Origin: Blastocatellia bacterium UBA7656
GTDB taxonomy: Bacteria > Acidobacteriota > Blastocatellia > UBA7656
Assembly (NCBI GenBank): GCA_002483445.1
Contig: DLHY01000120.1
Location: 36,295 to 100,294 of the forward strand
DNA: 64,000 nucleotides
Reading direction: 5' to 3'
This document shows positions 55,797 to 64,000 of the stretch, piece by piece. Within the stretch, counting starts at the first letter, position 1. Each line of letters starts with the position of its first letter. The notes beneath the pieces were generated by a model, which was not told the origin of the DNA, did no database searches, and was given only the letters and a program-made list of their open reading frames with translations. A program made the translations under genes and the position numbers.

Positions 55797-57038
55797 CTAC
55801 TTCACCTTGATTATCGAAATGGTCAGGTCGTCTTCGGGGCCGCCGACTTCGGATGAATACTCGCGGACGGCGGTCGTCACCAATTCGCATATCTCGCGGG
55901 CCGAACGGTCGCTGACTTTTCTCACTTCCTGCTCAAGCCTTTCCGTGCCGAAGTTTTCGTCCCTGGCATTTCTCGCTTCGGTCACTCCGTCGGTGTAGAG
56001 AACGAGTATGTCGCCCGATTGAAAATCGATCACCGATTCCGAATAGTGCGAGTTGTCGAACACTCCGAGAGGAAAGCCTCTGTTTTCCAGCAAACGATTA
56101 GTCCCGTCGGCCCGCAGAAGCATCGGGGGATTGTGACCGGCTATGATGTAAAGCAGTCGTCGGGTTTCAGGATCGATCAGCCCGTAAAAAGTCGTGATGA
56201 AACGGTCGCCAGCGGTGCTGTGATGAAGCAGTTTGTTGACCCTCGACATAACGACCCGCATCGCGAATTCGTTGATTATCGTCGCGTGCATGTAAGCGCG
56301 GAACGTGACCATTATCAGCGCAGCGGCAAGCCCCTTGCCCGACACGTCGGCCATAATCACGCCGAGCCGGTCTGTCACCGAGTCAATGAAATCGAAATAA
56401 TCGCCGCCGACTTCGCTCACAGGGATAGTCATTCCGTAGATGTCGAATCCTGCCACCTGGGGGAATGATCGGGGGAGCAGGCTTTCGACCACGCGGCGCG
56501 CAAGCTGGAGTTCGCTTTCGACCTCCCTTTGACGCACCGCGTTTCTATAGAGCAGCGTGTGGTCTATGGCCGAAGCCAGAAGCGAGGCGAACATGGTGAG
56601 CAACTGAAGATCGCGCTCGTCGTAACCCTCTTCCCAGTCGGCTTCGAGATTGATCGCGCCGATCACTTCTCCATCCACGCGAATTATCGGCGCGGCCATC
56701 TCTGAACCGGTTTCCGGTCGCGATCTGACATAGCGTGAATCCTTTTTGACATCATCGACTATCTGCCCGGTCTTGTGAGCGATCACCCAGCCGATGATTC
56801 CGCGTCCCGGTTCGAGGAACTCTTCGCCCATGGTTTCTTCAGGCGGATAGCCGCGAGCCTTGAGCGCCTGAACCGCTCCGGTCTTGGAGTCGATGAGGCC
56901 GACAACGGCAGCCGAATAATCGATCAGTTCCTTGATCGAGTCGAATATGGTTTCAAGCACTTCGTCCAGATCGAGCGAACTGCTTGCCTTGCGCACGGCG
57001 GCGATCAAAGTTTCAATGGTCTTTTCATTGACGGACAT
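55797..57038 (-). CDS. GAF-domain PP2C/SpoIIE-type serine phosphatase (RsbU-like)
   Basis: The 413-residue product has an N-terminal GAF sensor domain (about 15-165, PGRGIIGWVIAHKTGQIVDD, EVIGAINLEAD), a short coiled-coil linker, and a PP2C-type SpoIIE catalytic domain (about 190-413) with metal-binding Asp residues in VGGDYFDFI, GVIMADVSGKGLAAALIM, LYTDGVTEARN and GPEDDLTI. Such enzymes dephosphorylate anti-sigma-factor antagonists in partner-switching pathways. No RsbW/RsbV partner lies next to it in this window. Confidence 0.95.
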   Translation of the reverse strand: MSVNEKTIETLIAAVRKASSSLDLDEVLETIFDSIKELIDYSAAVVGLIDSKTGAVQALKARGYPPEETMGEEFLEPGRGIIGWVIAHKTGQIVDDVKKDSRYVRSRPETGSEMAAPIIRVDGEVIGAINLEADWEEGYDERDLQLLTMFASLLASAIDHTLLYRNAVRQREVESELQLARRVVESLLPRSFPQVAGFDIYGMTIPVSEVGGDYFDFIDSVTDRLGVIMADVSGKGLAAALIMVTFRAYMHATIINEFAMRVVMSRVNKLLHHSTAGDRFITTFYGLIDPETRRLLYIIAGHNPPMLLRADGTNRLLENRGFPLGVFDNSHYSESVIDFQSGDILVLYTDGVTEARNARDENFGTERLEQEVRKVSDRSAREICELVTTAVREYSSEVGGPEDDLTISIIKVK

Positions 57039-57124
57039 AGCTCTGGGTTGAAAGCCATTATGCTAGTTGCTCTCAGATGCGTTGGCAAGCAGAAGCGCAA
57101 AAAAGATTTCCCGCTGTTTCCGGT

Positions 57125-57152
57125 TTGATATGTAATCGATCAGGCGTATAAT
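57125..57152 (+). promoter_or_regulatory. Sigma70-type promoter of the FecR-domain gene
   Basis: TTGATA (57125-57130) and an exact TATAAT (57147-57152) are separated by 16 bp, with one mismatch in the -35 box. The expected transcript has a leader of about 50 bases with a GGGAGG site. Confidence 0.75.
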
Positions 57153-57208
57153 CACGCCAGATGGGGTAGAGCTTCACTGACAGGCTCAGGAAGAGTCAGG
57201 GAGGTAAC

Positions 57209-58384
57209 ATGAAACTCACCAGAATTGTTTTGACGACTGTCGCATTGCTCACTGCTGCGGGGGCGACTTTCGGCCAGGGAGAAAAACAGCGCAGCCAGTC
57301 TAAGGGAGGCAGCTTTAGCGATCTGGCTCAGTACACCGTTTCGGCCAAAGCCGGAGCGGTCAACATCGCCGAAGGCGACATCGCCTGCAAACGGGGTCAG
57401 GGAGACTGGGACATGCTCATTGCCGGTGATGATCTGCGTTCAGGAGACGCGGTCAAAACCGGACAGGCGGGACGCGCCGAAATCCTCCTCAATCCCGGTT
57501 CTTATCTGAGAATCTCAGAAAACACCGAGTTCGTCTTCACAGATACTTCTCTCGACAATCTCAAGATAGATATTATTCGCGGGGCGGCCATCGTCGAGGT
57601 TGCCGTTGCCGACTGGGAGCAAGGCGCTATAGCTTCCGTCATCACTCCGCATTCGGAATTTCGCCTGGTGAAAGGCGGACTTTATCGCTTCGACGTCGAT
57701 GCGGCAAAGACAGTGGCCCTTGTTCGAAAGGGCAAACTCGTCGTGCCGCAGCCCGGCGCTCAACCGACCAAAGACAGCGAATGGGTCGCAGTAACCAACG
57801 GCCAGAGCCGCACGATGGTGCCTGGAACAGCCGTCAAAGAGGGCAAAAAAATCATCATCGAAGGCGGACAGACCAGCCTGCTTGCTGTGAGCAGGAAAGA
57901 AGAAGACCTGTTCGATGCCTGGAGCCGCGACCGCGCTCAATCTCTGATCGCCGCTAACAAGCGACTGATGAACCGCGGGATCATAGCCGCTGCAATCGAG
58001 AGACGAATGATCACCCGATGGGACAGCCCTTGGGACGCAGGCCGCGGGTTCTGGATTTACAATCCTCATAGCGGCTGCTACACGTTCGTGCCTGCCTTCA
58101 GCGGCTACTCTTCACCCTACGGCTGGGGCTACGGATATTGCGGATGCCCGCATTATCCGCGCAACGGCGACAGATGGACCGGCGGAGGCAGTGGCGGCTG
58201 GACCGGCGGCGGAGGCAGTGGCGGCAACGGAGGCAGCACGGGTGGCGGCAGCACGGGCAGCAAACCCGGCGGCAGCACTGGCGGCAGCATCGGCGGCATC
58301 GGCAGCGACAGAGGCGCGGGCAATCGCTCGGTTCCTCCAACGTCGTCGACCGGAGGTCGTGGCCGCGTGATCCGCGATAACTGA
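57209..58384 (+). CDS. Secreted FecR-domain protein with Gly/Ser-rich tail
   Basis: The 391-residue product has a signal peptide (IVLTTVALLTAAGATFGQ), a FecR domain (about 60-200: DLRSGDAVKTGQAGRAEILLNPGSYLRI, SVITPHSEFRLVKGGLYRFDV), then a helical part and an aromatic-rich region with Cys (YGWGYGYCGCPHYPR), and a Gly/Ser/Thr-rich low-complexity tail of about 75 residues. FecR domains without the N-terminal TM anchor are common in Acidobacteria and may work as periplasmic sensors. A promoter and terminator frame this single gene. Confidence 0.88.
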   Translation: MKLTRIVLTTVALLTAAGATFGQGEKQRSQSKGGSFSDLAQYTVSAKAGAVNIAEGDIACKRGQGDWDMLIAGDDLRSGDAVKTGQAGRAEILLNPGSYLRISENTEFVFTDTSLDNLKIDIIRGAAIVEVAVADWEQGAIASVITPHSEFRLVKGGLYRFDVDAAKTVALVRKGKLVVPQPGAQPTKDSEWVAVTNGQSRTMVPGTAVKEGKKIIIEGGQTSLLAVSRKEEDLFDAWSRDRAQSLIAANKRLMNRGIIAAAIERRMITRWDSPWDAGRGFWIYNPHSGCYTFVPAFSGYSSPYGWGYGYCGCPHYPRNGDRWTGGGSGGWTGGGGSGGNGGSTGGGSTGSKPGGSTGGSIGGIGSDRGAGNRSVPPTSSTGGRGRVIRDN

Positions 58385-58417
58385 TCACGTCATTCTCAAC
58401 TCTTATTCAACAGCAGG

Positions 58418-58445
58418 GCGCTTCCGCGGGGAAGCGCCTTTTTTC
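58418..58445 (+). terminator. Rho-independent terminator
   Basis: GGCGCTTCC-GCGG-GGAAGCGCC (58418-58439) is followed by TTTTTT. It ends the FecR gene transcript, 33 bases after its stop codon. Confidence 0.93.
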
Positions 58446-58459
58446 TGAACCTCGATTTT

Positions 58460-59173
58460 ATGGCGCGTCTTCTCATACCTGAGCGAATCTACGAACAGGA
58501 ATTGCTCGATGCCGGAGACGGCAGCGACGATGAAGTGGTTGGAAATCTGTCCGACCTGCGCCGCATCAATCAACTGCTGGGCGGAACGAGAGTCGTCATC
58601 GAGGCTTTACGAATGAGCCTCGACCGCCGGGTGAAAGAAGTCTCGATGCTTGACGCCGGGACAGGTTCGGCTGACATCCCTTCGGCAGTCGCTGCAAAGC
58701 TCAAGTCGCTCGGCATAAATCCATTCGTCGCCGCGCTCGACCTCAGCGAAAGGAACCTGAGATTGACCTGCGCGCGACTCGATGTTGATCGAGAGATCGC
58801 GCTCATCCGCGCCGATGCGTTCGACCTGCCCTTTGAAGATCGCAGCTTCGATTTCGTGACTGCTTCGCTCTTCCTTCACCACTTCCGCGAAGATGAAATC
58901 GTCCGCCTACTCAAAGGTTTTGCAAGAGTCGCCCGAAGAGCGATCATCATAAACGACCTGATGCGAAACCTCGTGCCTTATTATTTTACTCGAATGGCCG
59001 GAGCAATTTTCGAAAGCCGCCTGACGCGCAACGATGCGCCCGTTTCGGTGCTGCGAGGTTTCACCGCCGAAGAACTTCGCCAACTCGCTCGGCGCGCGGG
59101 ACTCACTCGCTTTCGCGTGCGCCGTCTTTTTCCTTATCGATTGTTGATGGTAGCTGACCTCAGCGAGAGATGA
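58460..59173 (+). CDS. Class I SAM-dependent methyltransferase
   Basis: The 237-residue product has SAM motif I (SMLDAGTGSADIP, about 62-74), an acidic end of strand 2 (ALDLSERNL), motif with RADAFDLPFEDRSFDFV, and HHFREDEIVRLLKGFARV. Its start has no clear ribosome site. One base separates it from an FAD-dependent reductase gene. This pair commonly accompanies type III polyketide synthase genes, where it modifies alkylresorcinol or quinone products; no such synthase is in the window, so the substrate is inferred at best. Confidence 0.85.
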   Translation: MARLLIPERIYEQELLDAGDGSDDEVVGNLSDLRRINQLLGGTRVVIEALRMSLDRRVKEVSMLDAGTGSADIPSAVAAKLKSLGINPFVAALDLSERNLRLTCARLDVDREIALIRADAFDLPFEDRSFDFVTASLFLHHFREDEIVRLLKGFARVARRAIIINDLMRNLVPYYFTRMAGAIFESRLTRNDAPVSVLRGFTAEELRQLARRAGLTRFRVRRLFPYRLLMVADLSER

Positions 59174-59174
59174 C

Positions 59175-60332
59175 ATGGACGCGGATGTGATAATAATCGG
59201 GGCTGGCCCTGCCGGATCGACCCTTGCTACTCAGCTTGCTCGAAGCGGCATCAGCGTACTGCTCGTCGAGGAAAAACACATGCCTCGCCATAAAGTCTGC
59301 GGCGAATTCATAACTCCTGAAGCATTTCCCACCCTCGAACGCCTCGAAGTCCGAGACGCAATCCACCGGGCGGGCGCGCAACCGATCACTCGCCTCTGTC
59401 TTACGGCCTCGAATGGAACGAAGGTCGAAACTTCGATAGCTGAAATGTCGCGAGGCGCTCGTTCGGCCCTGAGCCTCAGTCGCGCAAGACTCGATCAAAT
59501 CCTTTTCGAAAAAGCGAAACAGGCGGGATCGGTCTGTCTTGAAGGCGTCGCGGTGAAAAACTGCATCTTCGAAGACGGCTCGCCCTGCGGAGTTGAAGCG
59601 ATGTCGATTGACGAAGGCCGAATGGTGACTTTTCGATCACGCCTCGTCGTAGACGCTTCGGGGAGAAACTCGCGCCTGATGCTCACACGAGAAGAGAGGG
59701 CCGCCGGAGCGCGCGGAGGGCGGCTCTACGCTCTCAAAGCCCATCTCCGTCGGGTCGAAGGCATCACGGATCAGGTCGAGCTTTACTTTTTCCCTCAAGG
59801 TTACGGCGGGCTTTCGCGCATCGAAGACGGGCTGGTGAATCTCTGCTTCATCACAAGCGAACGAGCGATCAGGGAAGCGGGCGGCGATCCTCCGGCAGTC
59901 GTGGATCGGACGATAAAAAATAATTCGCTCGCGCGCTCAAGATTGCTTCACGCTGAAGTCGAGGGGCGATGGCTTACGGTCGGGCCGCTCCGCTTCGGCG
60001 CAAGGCGCCTTGCTCAAAGCGGAGTGCTTGCCATCGGAGACGCATCGGGTATGATCGATCCTTTCACCGGCACAGGAATTCAGATCGCCCTGCGCGCAGG
60101 CGAACTCGCAGCCGAGGCGATAATCAAAGCGATGGACTCGAACAGTGATTTATTTCCTCACGCGATGGCTCACTACCGGACAAGCTATGAGCGCGAATTC
60201 GGAAGGCGAATGAAAGTCGCGGCCTTGCTCCGTCGCGCGGCCTTCTCTCCTCAAACGGCGAATCTGCTCGCCGCTTTACTTGCCCGCGCTCCTCAGCTTG
60301 CCCGCCGCCTGCTTCGCGCCACCCGCGCATAA
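59175..60332 (+). CDS. FAD-dependent oxidoreductase (geranylgeranyl-reductase-like)
   Basis: The 385-residue product has the dinucleotide loop IIIGAGPAGSTLATQLARSG at the N-terminus, the motif HKVCGEFITPEA typical of the geranylgeranyl reductase/halogenase group, and the second FAD motif GVLAIGDASGMIDPFTGTGI (about 280-300). It likely hydroxylates or reduces a lipid-like or polyketide substrate. It is 1 base after the methyltransferase, a clear two-gene unit. Confidence 0.9.
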   Translation: MDADVIIIGAGPAGSTLATQLARSGISVLLVEEKHMPRHKVCGEFITPEAFPTLERLEVRDAIHRAGAQPITRLCLTASNGTKVETSIAEMSRGARSALSLSRARLDQILFEKAKQAGSVCLEGVAVKNCIFEDGSPCGVEAMSIDEGRMVTFRSRLVVDASGRNSRLMLTREERAAGARGGRLYALKAHLRRVEGITDQVELYFFPQGYGGLSRIEDGLVNLCFITSERAIREAGGDPPAVVDRTIKNNSLARSRLLHAEVEGRWLTVGPLRFGARRLAQSGVLAIGDASGMIDPFTGTGIQIALRAGELAAEAIIKAMDSNSDLFPHAMAHYRTSYEREFGRRMKVAALLRRAAFSPQTANLLAALLARAPQLARRLLRATRA

Positions 60333-60361
60333 CTCCTGTCGGAAATAATCAGCAATCGCTG

Positions 60362-60390
60362 TTGACAGTAATTGGTGTTTACTGTAAGCT
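60362..60390 (+). promoter_or_regulatory. MerR-gene promoter with operator in the spacer
   Basis: TTGACA (60362-60367), 17-bp spacer, TAAGCT (60385-60390). An exact 7-bp inverted repeat ACAGTAA/TTACTGT (60365-60371, 60379-60385) spans the spacer, as MerR-family operators do. The ATG at 60400 is only 9 bases after the -10 box, so the transcript would be nearly leaderless. Confidence 0.75.
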
Positions 60391-60399
60391 TGCCGCTGT

Positions 60400-61014
60400 A
60401 TGAAAGAAAAGCTGAAGGATTTGAAGGAGCGAAAATTCATCGGGGCGGTCGAGCTTGCCGACGAAGCAGCCCGGTTGGTAGCCGACTATGTTCCGCGTCA
60501 GGAGCGCGGGAGCGTTTCGGAAGTGCCTGACGAGAGGATGATTCGTTATTACAGCGCCGAAGGATTGATCTCGGCTCCCGAAGGGCGGCAGGGGGCTGCG
60601 GCTGTCTACGGCTATCAGCACCTTTTGCAATTACTGGTCATCAAGCGGCTTCAGGCAGATCATCTGCCCATCAAAAAAATCAGAGAGATTTGCGAACACA
60701 AAAGCGTGACGGCTCTCGAAGGAATTCTCGGCCTCAGAGCGCGAGCCGAAAGCGAAAAGAGGGCGAAGAATGCCGCGTCAGAGTATCTCGAATCATTGCT
60801 CAAGCCACAGGCGCGAAAGTCGCAATCTCCGACAATTCAGCCCGCGGCATCTGCGCTTTCCATCGCGCAGCAGCCCAGCGCATGGTCGCGCGCTGAAATA
60901 GAGCCTGGTCTCGAACTCCACGTTCGCGACGATTATCAGTTGCCTGATGATGCCCGCGACCGTCAGCGACTCGCGCGAAGAATAATGAACGCAATCGAAG
61001 AACACGGAAAATGA
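60400..61014 (+). CDS. MerR-family transcription regulator
   Basis: The 204-residue product has a MerR-type winged helix at about 48-100 (MIRYYSAEGLISAPEGRQGA, LLQLLVIKRLQADHLPIKKI), but preceded by an unusual 45-residue N-terminal extension. The C-terminal half is helical and Ser/Ala-rich with no cysteine-based metal site. It probably controls its own promoter and the vWA gene 66 bases downstream. The start is fixed by the promoter 9 bases upstream. Confidence 0.87.
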   Translation: MKEKLKDLKERKFIGAVELADEAARLVADYVPRQERGSVSEVPDERMIRYYSAEGLISAPEGRQGAAAVYGYQHLLQLLVIKRLQADHLPIKKIREICEHKSVTALEGILGLRARAESEKRAKNAASEYLESLLKPQARKSQSPTIQPAASALSIAQQPSAWSRAEIEPGLELHVRDDYQLPDDARDRQRLARRIMNAIEEHGK

Positions 61015-61015
61015 A

Positions 61016-61069
61016 ATGCGGAGTGCGGATTTTTATTCCGCACTCCGCATCCCGAATTCCGCATTCGAG
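61016..61069. repeat. 7-bp repeat hairpin between merR-like and vWA genes
   Basis: ATGCGGAGTGCGGA (61016-61029) pairs over 14 bp with TCCGCACTCCGCAT (61037-61050) around a TTTTTAT loop. The right side runs on as in-register heptamers ATTCCGC, ACTCCGC, ATCCCGA, ATTCCGC, ATTCGAG (61035-61069). Same unit family as in GT-C copy 1 (44992-45019). It starts right after the MerR stop codon. Confidence 0.9.
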
Positions 61070-61080
61070 AGAGGTACGAT

Positions 61081-62349
61081 ATGACAAACAAACCTGCTGT
61101 CGAAATAATCACCGAGCGACGGTTTTATCCCGCGGGTCGGGAACTGACGACCGACGCGCTCATTCGAATCACCCCGCCCGCACTGGTCGGCCAGGGCGCG
61201 CGGCCTTTGCTCAACCTCAGCCTCGTGCTTGATCGTTCAGGCAGTATGCAGGGAGAAAAGATCGCCCGCGCCCGCGAAGCCGCCTGCTATTGCATCGATC
61301 AGCTTATTTCGACTGACCGTGTGAGCGTCGTCATTTTCGATGATATCGTCGAGGCGATAGTTCCGAGCCAGATGGTGGAAAACCGCGAGCAGATAAAATC
61401 CGCTATCTCGCGCGTAGCGGCGCGCAACTCGACGGCTCTGCACGAAGCGTGGGTGCGCGGCGGTATGCAGGTGAGCGAGCATCTCACCACGGGCGCGATA
61501 AATCGAGTCCTTTTGATCACAGACGGACTGGCCAATGTGGGCGAGACGAACACGGATCGCATAGTGACTCAGGCGGGAGAGCTTGCCACGCGCAATGTAT
61601 CGACTTCGACGATAGGCATCGGGAGCGACTTCAACGAAAACCTTCTGATCCCGATGGCCGAAGCCGGGCGCGGCAATGCATGGCACGTCAAGGAAGCCGC
61701 CGAGCTTGAGCGCATCTTTGCCACAGAGCTTGAGGGCTTGATAGCTCAGGTCGGTCATACTGTGAGTCTGGGCCTGACGCCCAACGAAGGCGTCAAGGTC
61801 GAAGATGTTTTAAATGATTTCGAGATGGCGCACACTGGCCGTTACAAGCTGCCGAACCTGCGGGCTGGCTCCGAGATCGATATCGTCGTCAGATTGAAGA
61901 TTCCTGCGAAATCGGCGGGCCAGCAGTTCAAGGCTCTGGATTTGAGACTCGCTTGGACTCCGCAGGACGCGCCGTCGAGCGAAAGGGAAGTCCTCGGCCA
62001 GGGCGTCGTCTTCGAATTCGCCAGTGAAGAAGAGGTAGAAAAAAATCCAATCGATGAGCGAGTCATCAAAGCGGTTCAAAATCTGATGGCCGCTCGCGCC
62101 CGCGTCGAAGCCATAGGGCATCTCGACCGGGGTGATATCGTCGCCTGTCGTGAGAGGGTGAGAGAGACGATCAACAATTACGCGCAAGCCTGCGCCAGGA
62201 TTATGGAGGACAGCGACGTTCAGGAGCAGATGGCGGAGCTTCACGATCTCGAAGCCTCGCTCGATGCGGGAGACGACGTAAAGATGACGCGCAAGAAGAT
62301 GTCTTATCAGAGCTATCAGCGTTCGCGTCAGAGCAAAACGTCGACCTGA
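61081..62349 (+). CDS. Cytoplasmic vWA-domain protein
   Basis: The 422-residue product begins with a beta-strand-rich lead and a vWA domain with a complete MIDAS: DRSGSM (Asp at 51), Thr in ARNSTALHEA, and Asp in LLITDGLANVG. A beta-sandwich (about 215-320) and a helical tail with a Ser/Gln/Lys-rich end follow. There is no signal peptide. The layout resembles vWA proteins of the CaChannel/BatA-independent type found with MerR-like regulators. A strong terminator ends the unit. Partner unknown. Confidence 0.88.
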   Translation: MTNKPAVEIITERRFYPAGRELTTDALIRITPPALVGQGARPLLNLSLVLDRSGSMQGEKIARAREAACYCIDQLISTDRVSVVIFDDIVEAIVPSQMVENREQIKSAISRVAARNSTALHEAWVRGGMQVSEHLTTGAINRVLLITDGLANVGETNTDRIVTQAGELATRNVSTSTIGIGSDFNENLLIPMAEAGRGNAWHVKEAAELERIFATELEGLIAQVGHTVSLGLTPNEGVKVEDVLNDFEMAHTGRYKLPNLRAGSEIDIVVRLKIPAKSAGQQFKALDLRLAWTPQDAPSSEREVLGQGVVFEFASEEEVEKNPIDERVIKAVQNLMAARARVEAIGHLDRGDIVACRERVRETINNYAQACARIMEDSDVQEQMAELHDLEASLDAGDDVKMTRKKMSYQSYQRSRQSKTST

Positions 62350-62377
62350 AGATAATCGAAAACTTTTCGAACGCGAG

Positions 62378-62415
62378 GCCACAGATCGACAGCGATCTGT
62401 GGCCCTTTGCTCTTT
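62378..62415 (+). terminator. Rho-independent terminator
   Basis: GGCCACAGATCG (62378-62389) pairs perfectly over 12 bp with CGATCTGTGGCC (62393-62404), loop ACA, followed by a T-rich stretch (CTTTGCTCTTTT). It ends the MerR-vWA transcript. Confidence 0.9.
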
Positions 62416-62500
62416 TGATGAAGATATTCACGAATGGTAGAGGAAGAATCTCACAAATCCAGACTCTTCTTAACAGACTGCTATCGTGATATAAAGGAGA

Positions 62501-62578
62501 ATGAGTATAGATGCCCCGACTCTTGACGTTCATCCTGCCCCTAAGACATCGCCAGTAATCAGCCTGCCTCATTTGTAA
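62501..62578 (+). CDS. Possible 25-residue peptide ORF
   Basis: An ATG at 62501 comes right after AAAGGAGA and starts a 25-codon frame (MSIDAPTLDVHPAPKTSPVI..) ending at TAA 62576. The spacing of only 1-2 bases from the Shine-Dalgarno string is too short for efficient use; a second ATG at 62511 in another frame would give a 14-residue product. It is listed because it lies just before an M50 protease gene. Evidence is weak. Confidence 0.2.
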   Translation: MSIDAPTLDVHPAPKTSPVISLPHL

Positions 62579-62601
62579 CGCGATCAACCGAGAACCCATA
62601 G

Positions 62602-63930
62602 ATGAAAGTGTTTGGCATACCAATTCGGACTGAAGCGTCGTTTTTTGCGATGACCCTTTTTCTGGGCATGGGAAGGAACCTCGACCCGGTGTTCCTGGCC
62701 GAATGGGCGATCATAGTATTCATCTCGATCCTTGTGCATGAGTTAGGCCATGGTCTGGCCGGATGTTGCTTCGGGCTTTCTCCCGAAATTCGATTGTATG
62801 CAATGGGCGGGGCCACATACTTTCCCGGCGGCAAAGAAATACAACCGTTCAGGCACATTATTATAAGTCTGGCAGGCCCTTTCAGCGGTTTCCTCTTTGG
62901 AGGAATAACGTTATTGCTTCGATCAATCTTCGATCCTCATACTGTTTTGCTGCGGACTCTCTTTGCTGACTTGCTGTGGGTGAATTTTGGATGGGGACTG
63001 TTCAATCTGCTTCCAATGCTTCCGCTCGATGGCGGAAACGTGATGAAAAGCGTCGAAGAATGGATCACCGGAAGAAAAAAGGGAAATGCCTCGCACATCA
63101 TATCGCTGATGGTAGCCTCCTGCCTGTGCATTTGGGCGCTGATGGAAAGAAGCATCTGGATTGCTTTTCTGACCGCACTGTTCATTCAGAGCAACGGCAG
63201 CGTTCTCTTCAACGCCTTGCAGACCCGCCTTGATCGGACACGTCAATCCTCTCTGGATAAAGCATGGGATATGTTGCGCAAAGGAGAAGGAACAGCGGCG
63301 GCAGTTTTGGCTCAGGATATTCTCGCTTCAGCCAGATCGAAGAAGACAAAAATGGAATCCTTGCAACTTCTCATTCATGGCTTCATCGAGGAAAAGAATT
63401 TCGAAAAGGCCGGACGGGAATTGAGACGATATGAAGCCTGCTTTGGAAAGAGCACGTATTTGGAAAGCTGCCTGCTGATCGGAAAAGGAGAGATCGCCCA
63501 AGCTATATCAGCACTGTCAACCGAGTTCGAATCAAGGAAATCCGAGCATACAGGTGAAATGCTGGCCCATGCACTCATTGATGCCAATCGTTTGAATGAG
63601 GCTCTGGAGGTGTGTTCCGACCCTGTGATGGAGGCATCAGCAGGAGCCGTTTACCAGCGTATACAGGATAAAGCATTTCACACGAGCAGCTATCAAACAT
63701 CCGCGGCGGCTGGTCGACTGGCATTCGAAAGAGGCCGCGATCCTGCGGTCGCATACAACATTGGATGTGCGCTTGCCAGAGATGGACAAGTCGATGAATC
63801 GCTCGAATGGATAGCGCGTGCTGTGGATGCAGGTTTTGAGGATAAGGCGTTAATATCCAGCGATCCTGATATAGATGTTTTGAGGAGTCTTCCCGAGTTC
63901 GATCTGATATTCGAAAAGCTGTCGAAGTAA
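62602..63930 (+). CDS. M50 site-2-protease-family peptidase with TPR-like C-terminal region
   Basis: The 442-residue product has the intramembrane zinc site HELGHGLAG (about 48-56) in a TM helix and the second motif NLLPMLPLDGGNVM (about 137-150), diagnostic of the M50B group. Six TM helices lie within the first 210 residues. The remaining 230 residues are alpha-helical with TPR-like periodicity (SLDKAWDMLRKGEGTAAAVL, VAYNIGCALARDGQVDESLE). Members cut anti-sigma factors or signal peptides in the membrane; the TPR part may select the substrate. It is the last complete gene of the window and the ribosome site is weak. Confidence 0.92.
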   Translation: MKVFGIPIRTEASFFAMTLFLGMGRNLDPVFLAEWAIIVFISILVHELGHGLAGCCFGLSPEIRLYAMGGATYFPGGKEIQPFRHIIISLAGPFSGFLFGGITLLLRSIFDPHTVLLRTLFADLLWVNFGWGLFNLLPMLPLDGGNVMKSVEEWITGRKKGNASHIISLMVASCLCIWALMERSIWIAFLTALFIQSNGSVLFNALQTRLDRTRQSSLDKAWDMLRKGEGTAAAVLAQDILASARSKKTKMESLQLLIHGFIEEKNFEKAGRELRRYEACFGKSTYLESCLLIGKGEIAQAISALSTEFESRKSEHTGEMLAHALIDANRLNEALEVCSDPVMEASAGAVYQRIQDKAFHTSSYQTSAAAGRLAFERGRDPAVAYNIGCALARDGQVDESLEWIARAVDAGFEDKALISSDPDIDVLRSLPEFDLIFEKLSK

Positions 63931-64000
63931 TGATCTGTTCCATCTGATTGAGAATGGCTTATAGCAGAATGGGCGGAAGTGAAGTATTACAGTATCACTC

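Overview
The window reads as a chromosomal segment of a Gram-negative bacterium with a GC content in the middle fifties. The gene content fits Acidobacteriota, most likely class Blastocatellia: many secreted or membrane proteins with N-terminal zinc ribbons, propeller proteins, FecR and SpoIIE-type regulators, GT-C membrane enzymes, an S9 peptidase and GH15 next to pyruvate kinase. This taxonomic call is an inference. No rRNA, tRNA, CRISPR array or phage genes were seen.

Region 1 (1-15.5 kb, all minus strand) is one long gene train, read from 15.5 kb leftwards. It encodes an Hsp70-type ATPase fused to a pseudo-receiver, a zinc ribbon and Hydin-like Ig domains; a signal-peptide/coiled-coil membrane protein; a small coupled ORF; a zinc-ribbon propeller protein; a two-helix membrane peptide; a vWA membrane protein; another membrane protein; a 1093-residue tubulin/FtsZ-superfamily protein; a second vWA protein; a zinc-ribbon protein with Ig repeats; and the start of a further secreted protein. 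ATGA overlaps couple several of them. A tubulin-like GTPase, an Hsp70-like ATPase, two vWA proteins and surface adaptors together look like an undescribed envelope-associated machine, and this is the main candidate system here.

Region 2 (16-28 kb) holds pyrK-pyrD, a zinc-ribbon membrane protein, a secreted BNR-type propeller, two minus-strand envelope genes, an Smr protein, a DUF1573-like lipoprotein whose frame crosses an in-frame TGA exactly where the family has the first Cys of its CGC motif (candidate selenocysteine), a LysN-like aminotransferase and a PQQ-like propeller.

Region 3 (28-44 kb, plus strand) is transport and metabolism (POT transporter, S9 peptidase, YacG, TlpA-like thioredoxin, GH15, pyruvate kinase), a lone TnpB element, a pair of P-loop ATPases behind a perfect palindromic operator, and a DUF3810 metallopeptidase followed by a small MITE with 9-bp target duplications.

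Region 4 (44-54 kb) has three GT-C membrane glycosyltransferases, ttcA, an alpha/beta hydrolase, pyrF, bactofilin, Hsp20 with a consensus promoter, and a Phd/RelE toxin-antitoxin pair. Region 5 (54-64 kb) has a collagen-like protein, a GAF-PP2C phosphatase, a FecR protein, a methyltransferase/FAD-reductase pair, a MerR-vWA operon and an M50 protease with TPR-like repeats.

The window also carries unusual dispersed repeats: degenerate 7-bp (and 8-bp) tandem repeats, usually arranged as facing inverted arms, in at least seven places. Some lie in intergenic gaps, one forms a terminator, and several have entered coding sequence in frame. Several families of short palindromes occur as well.
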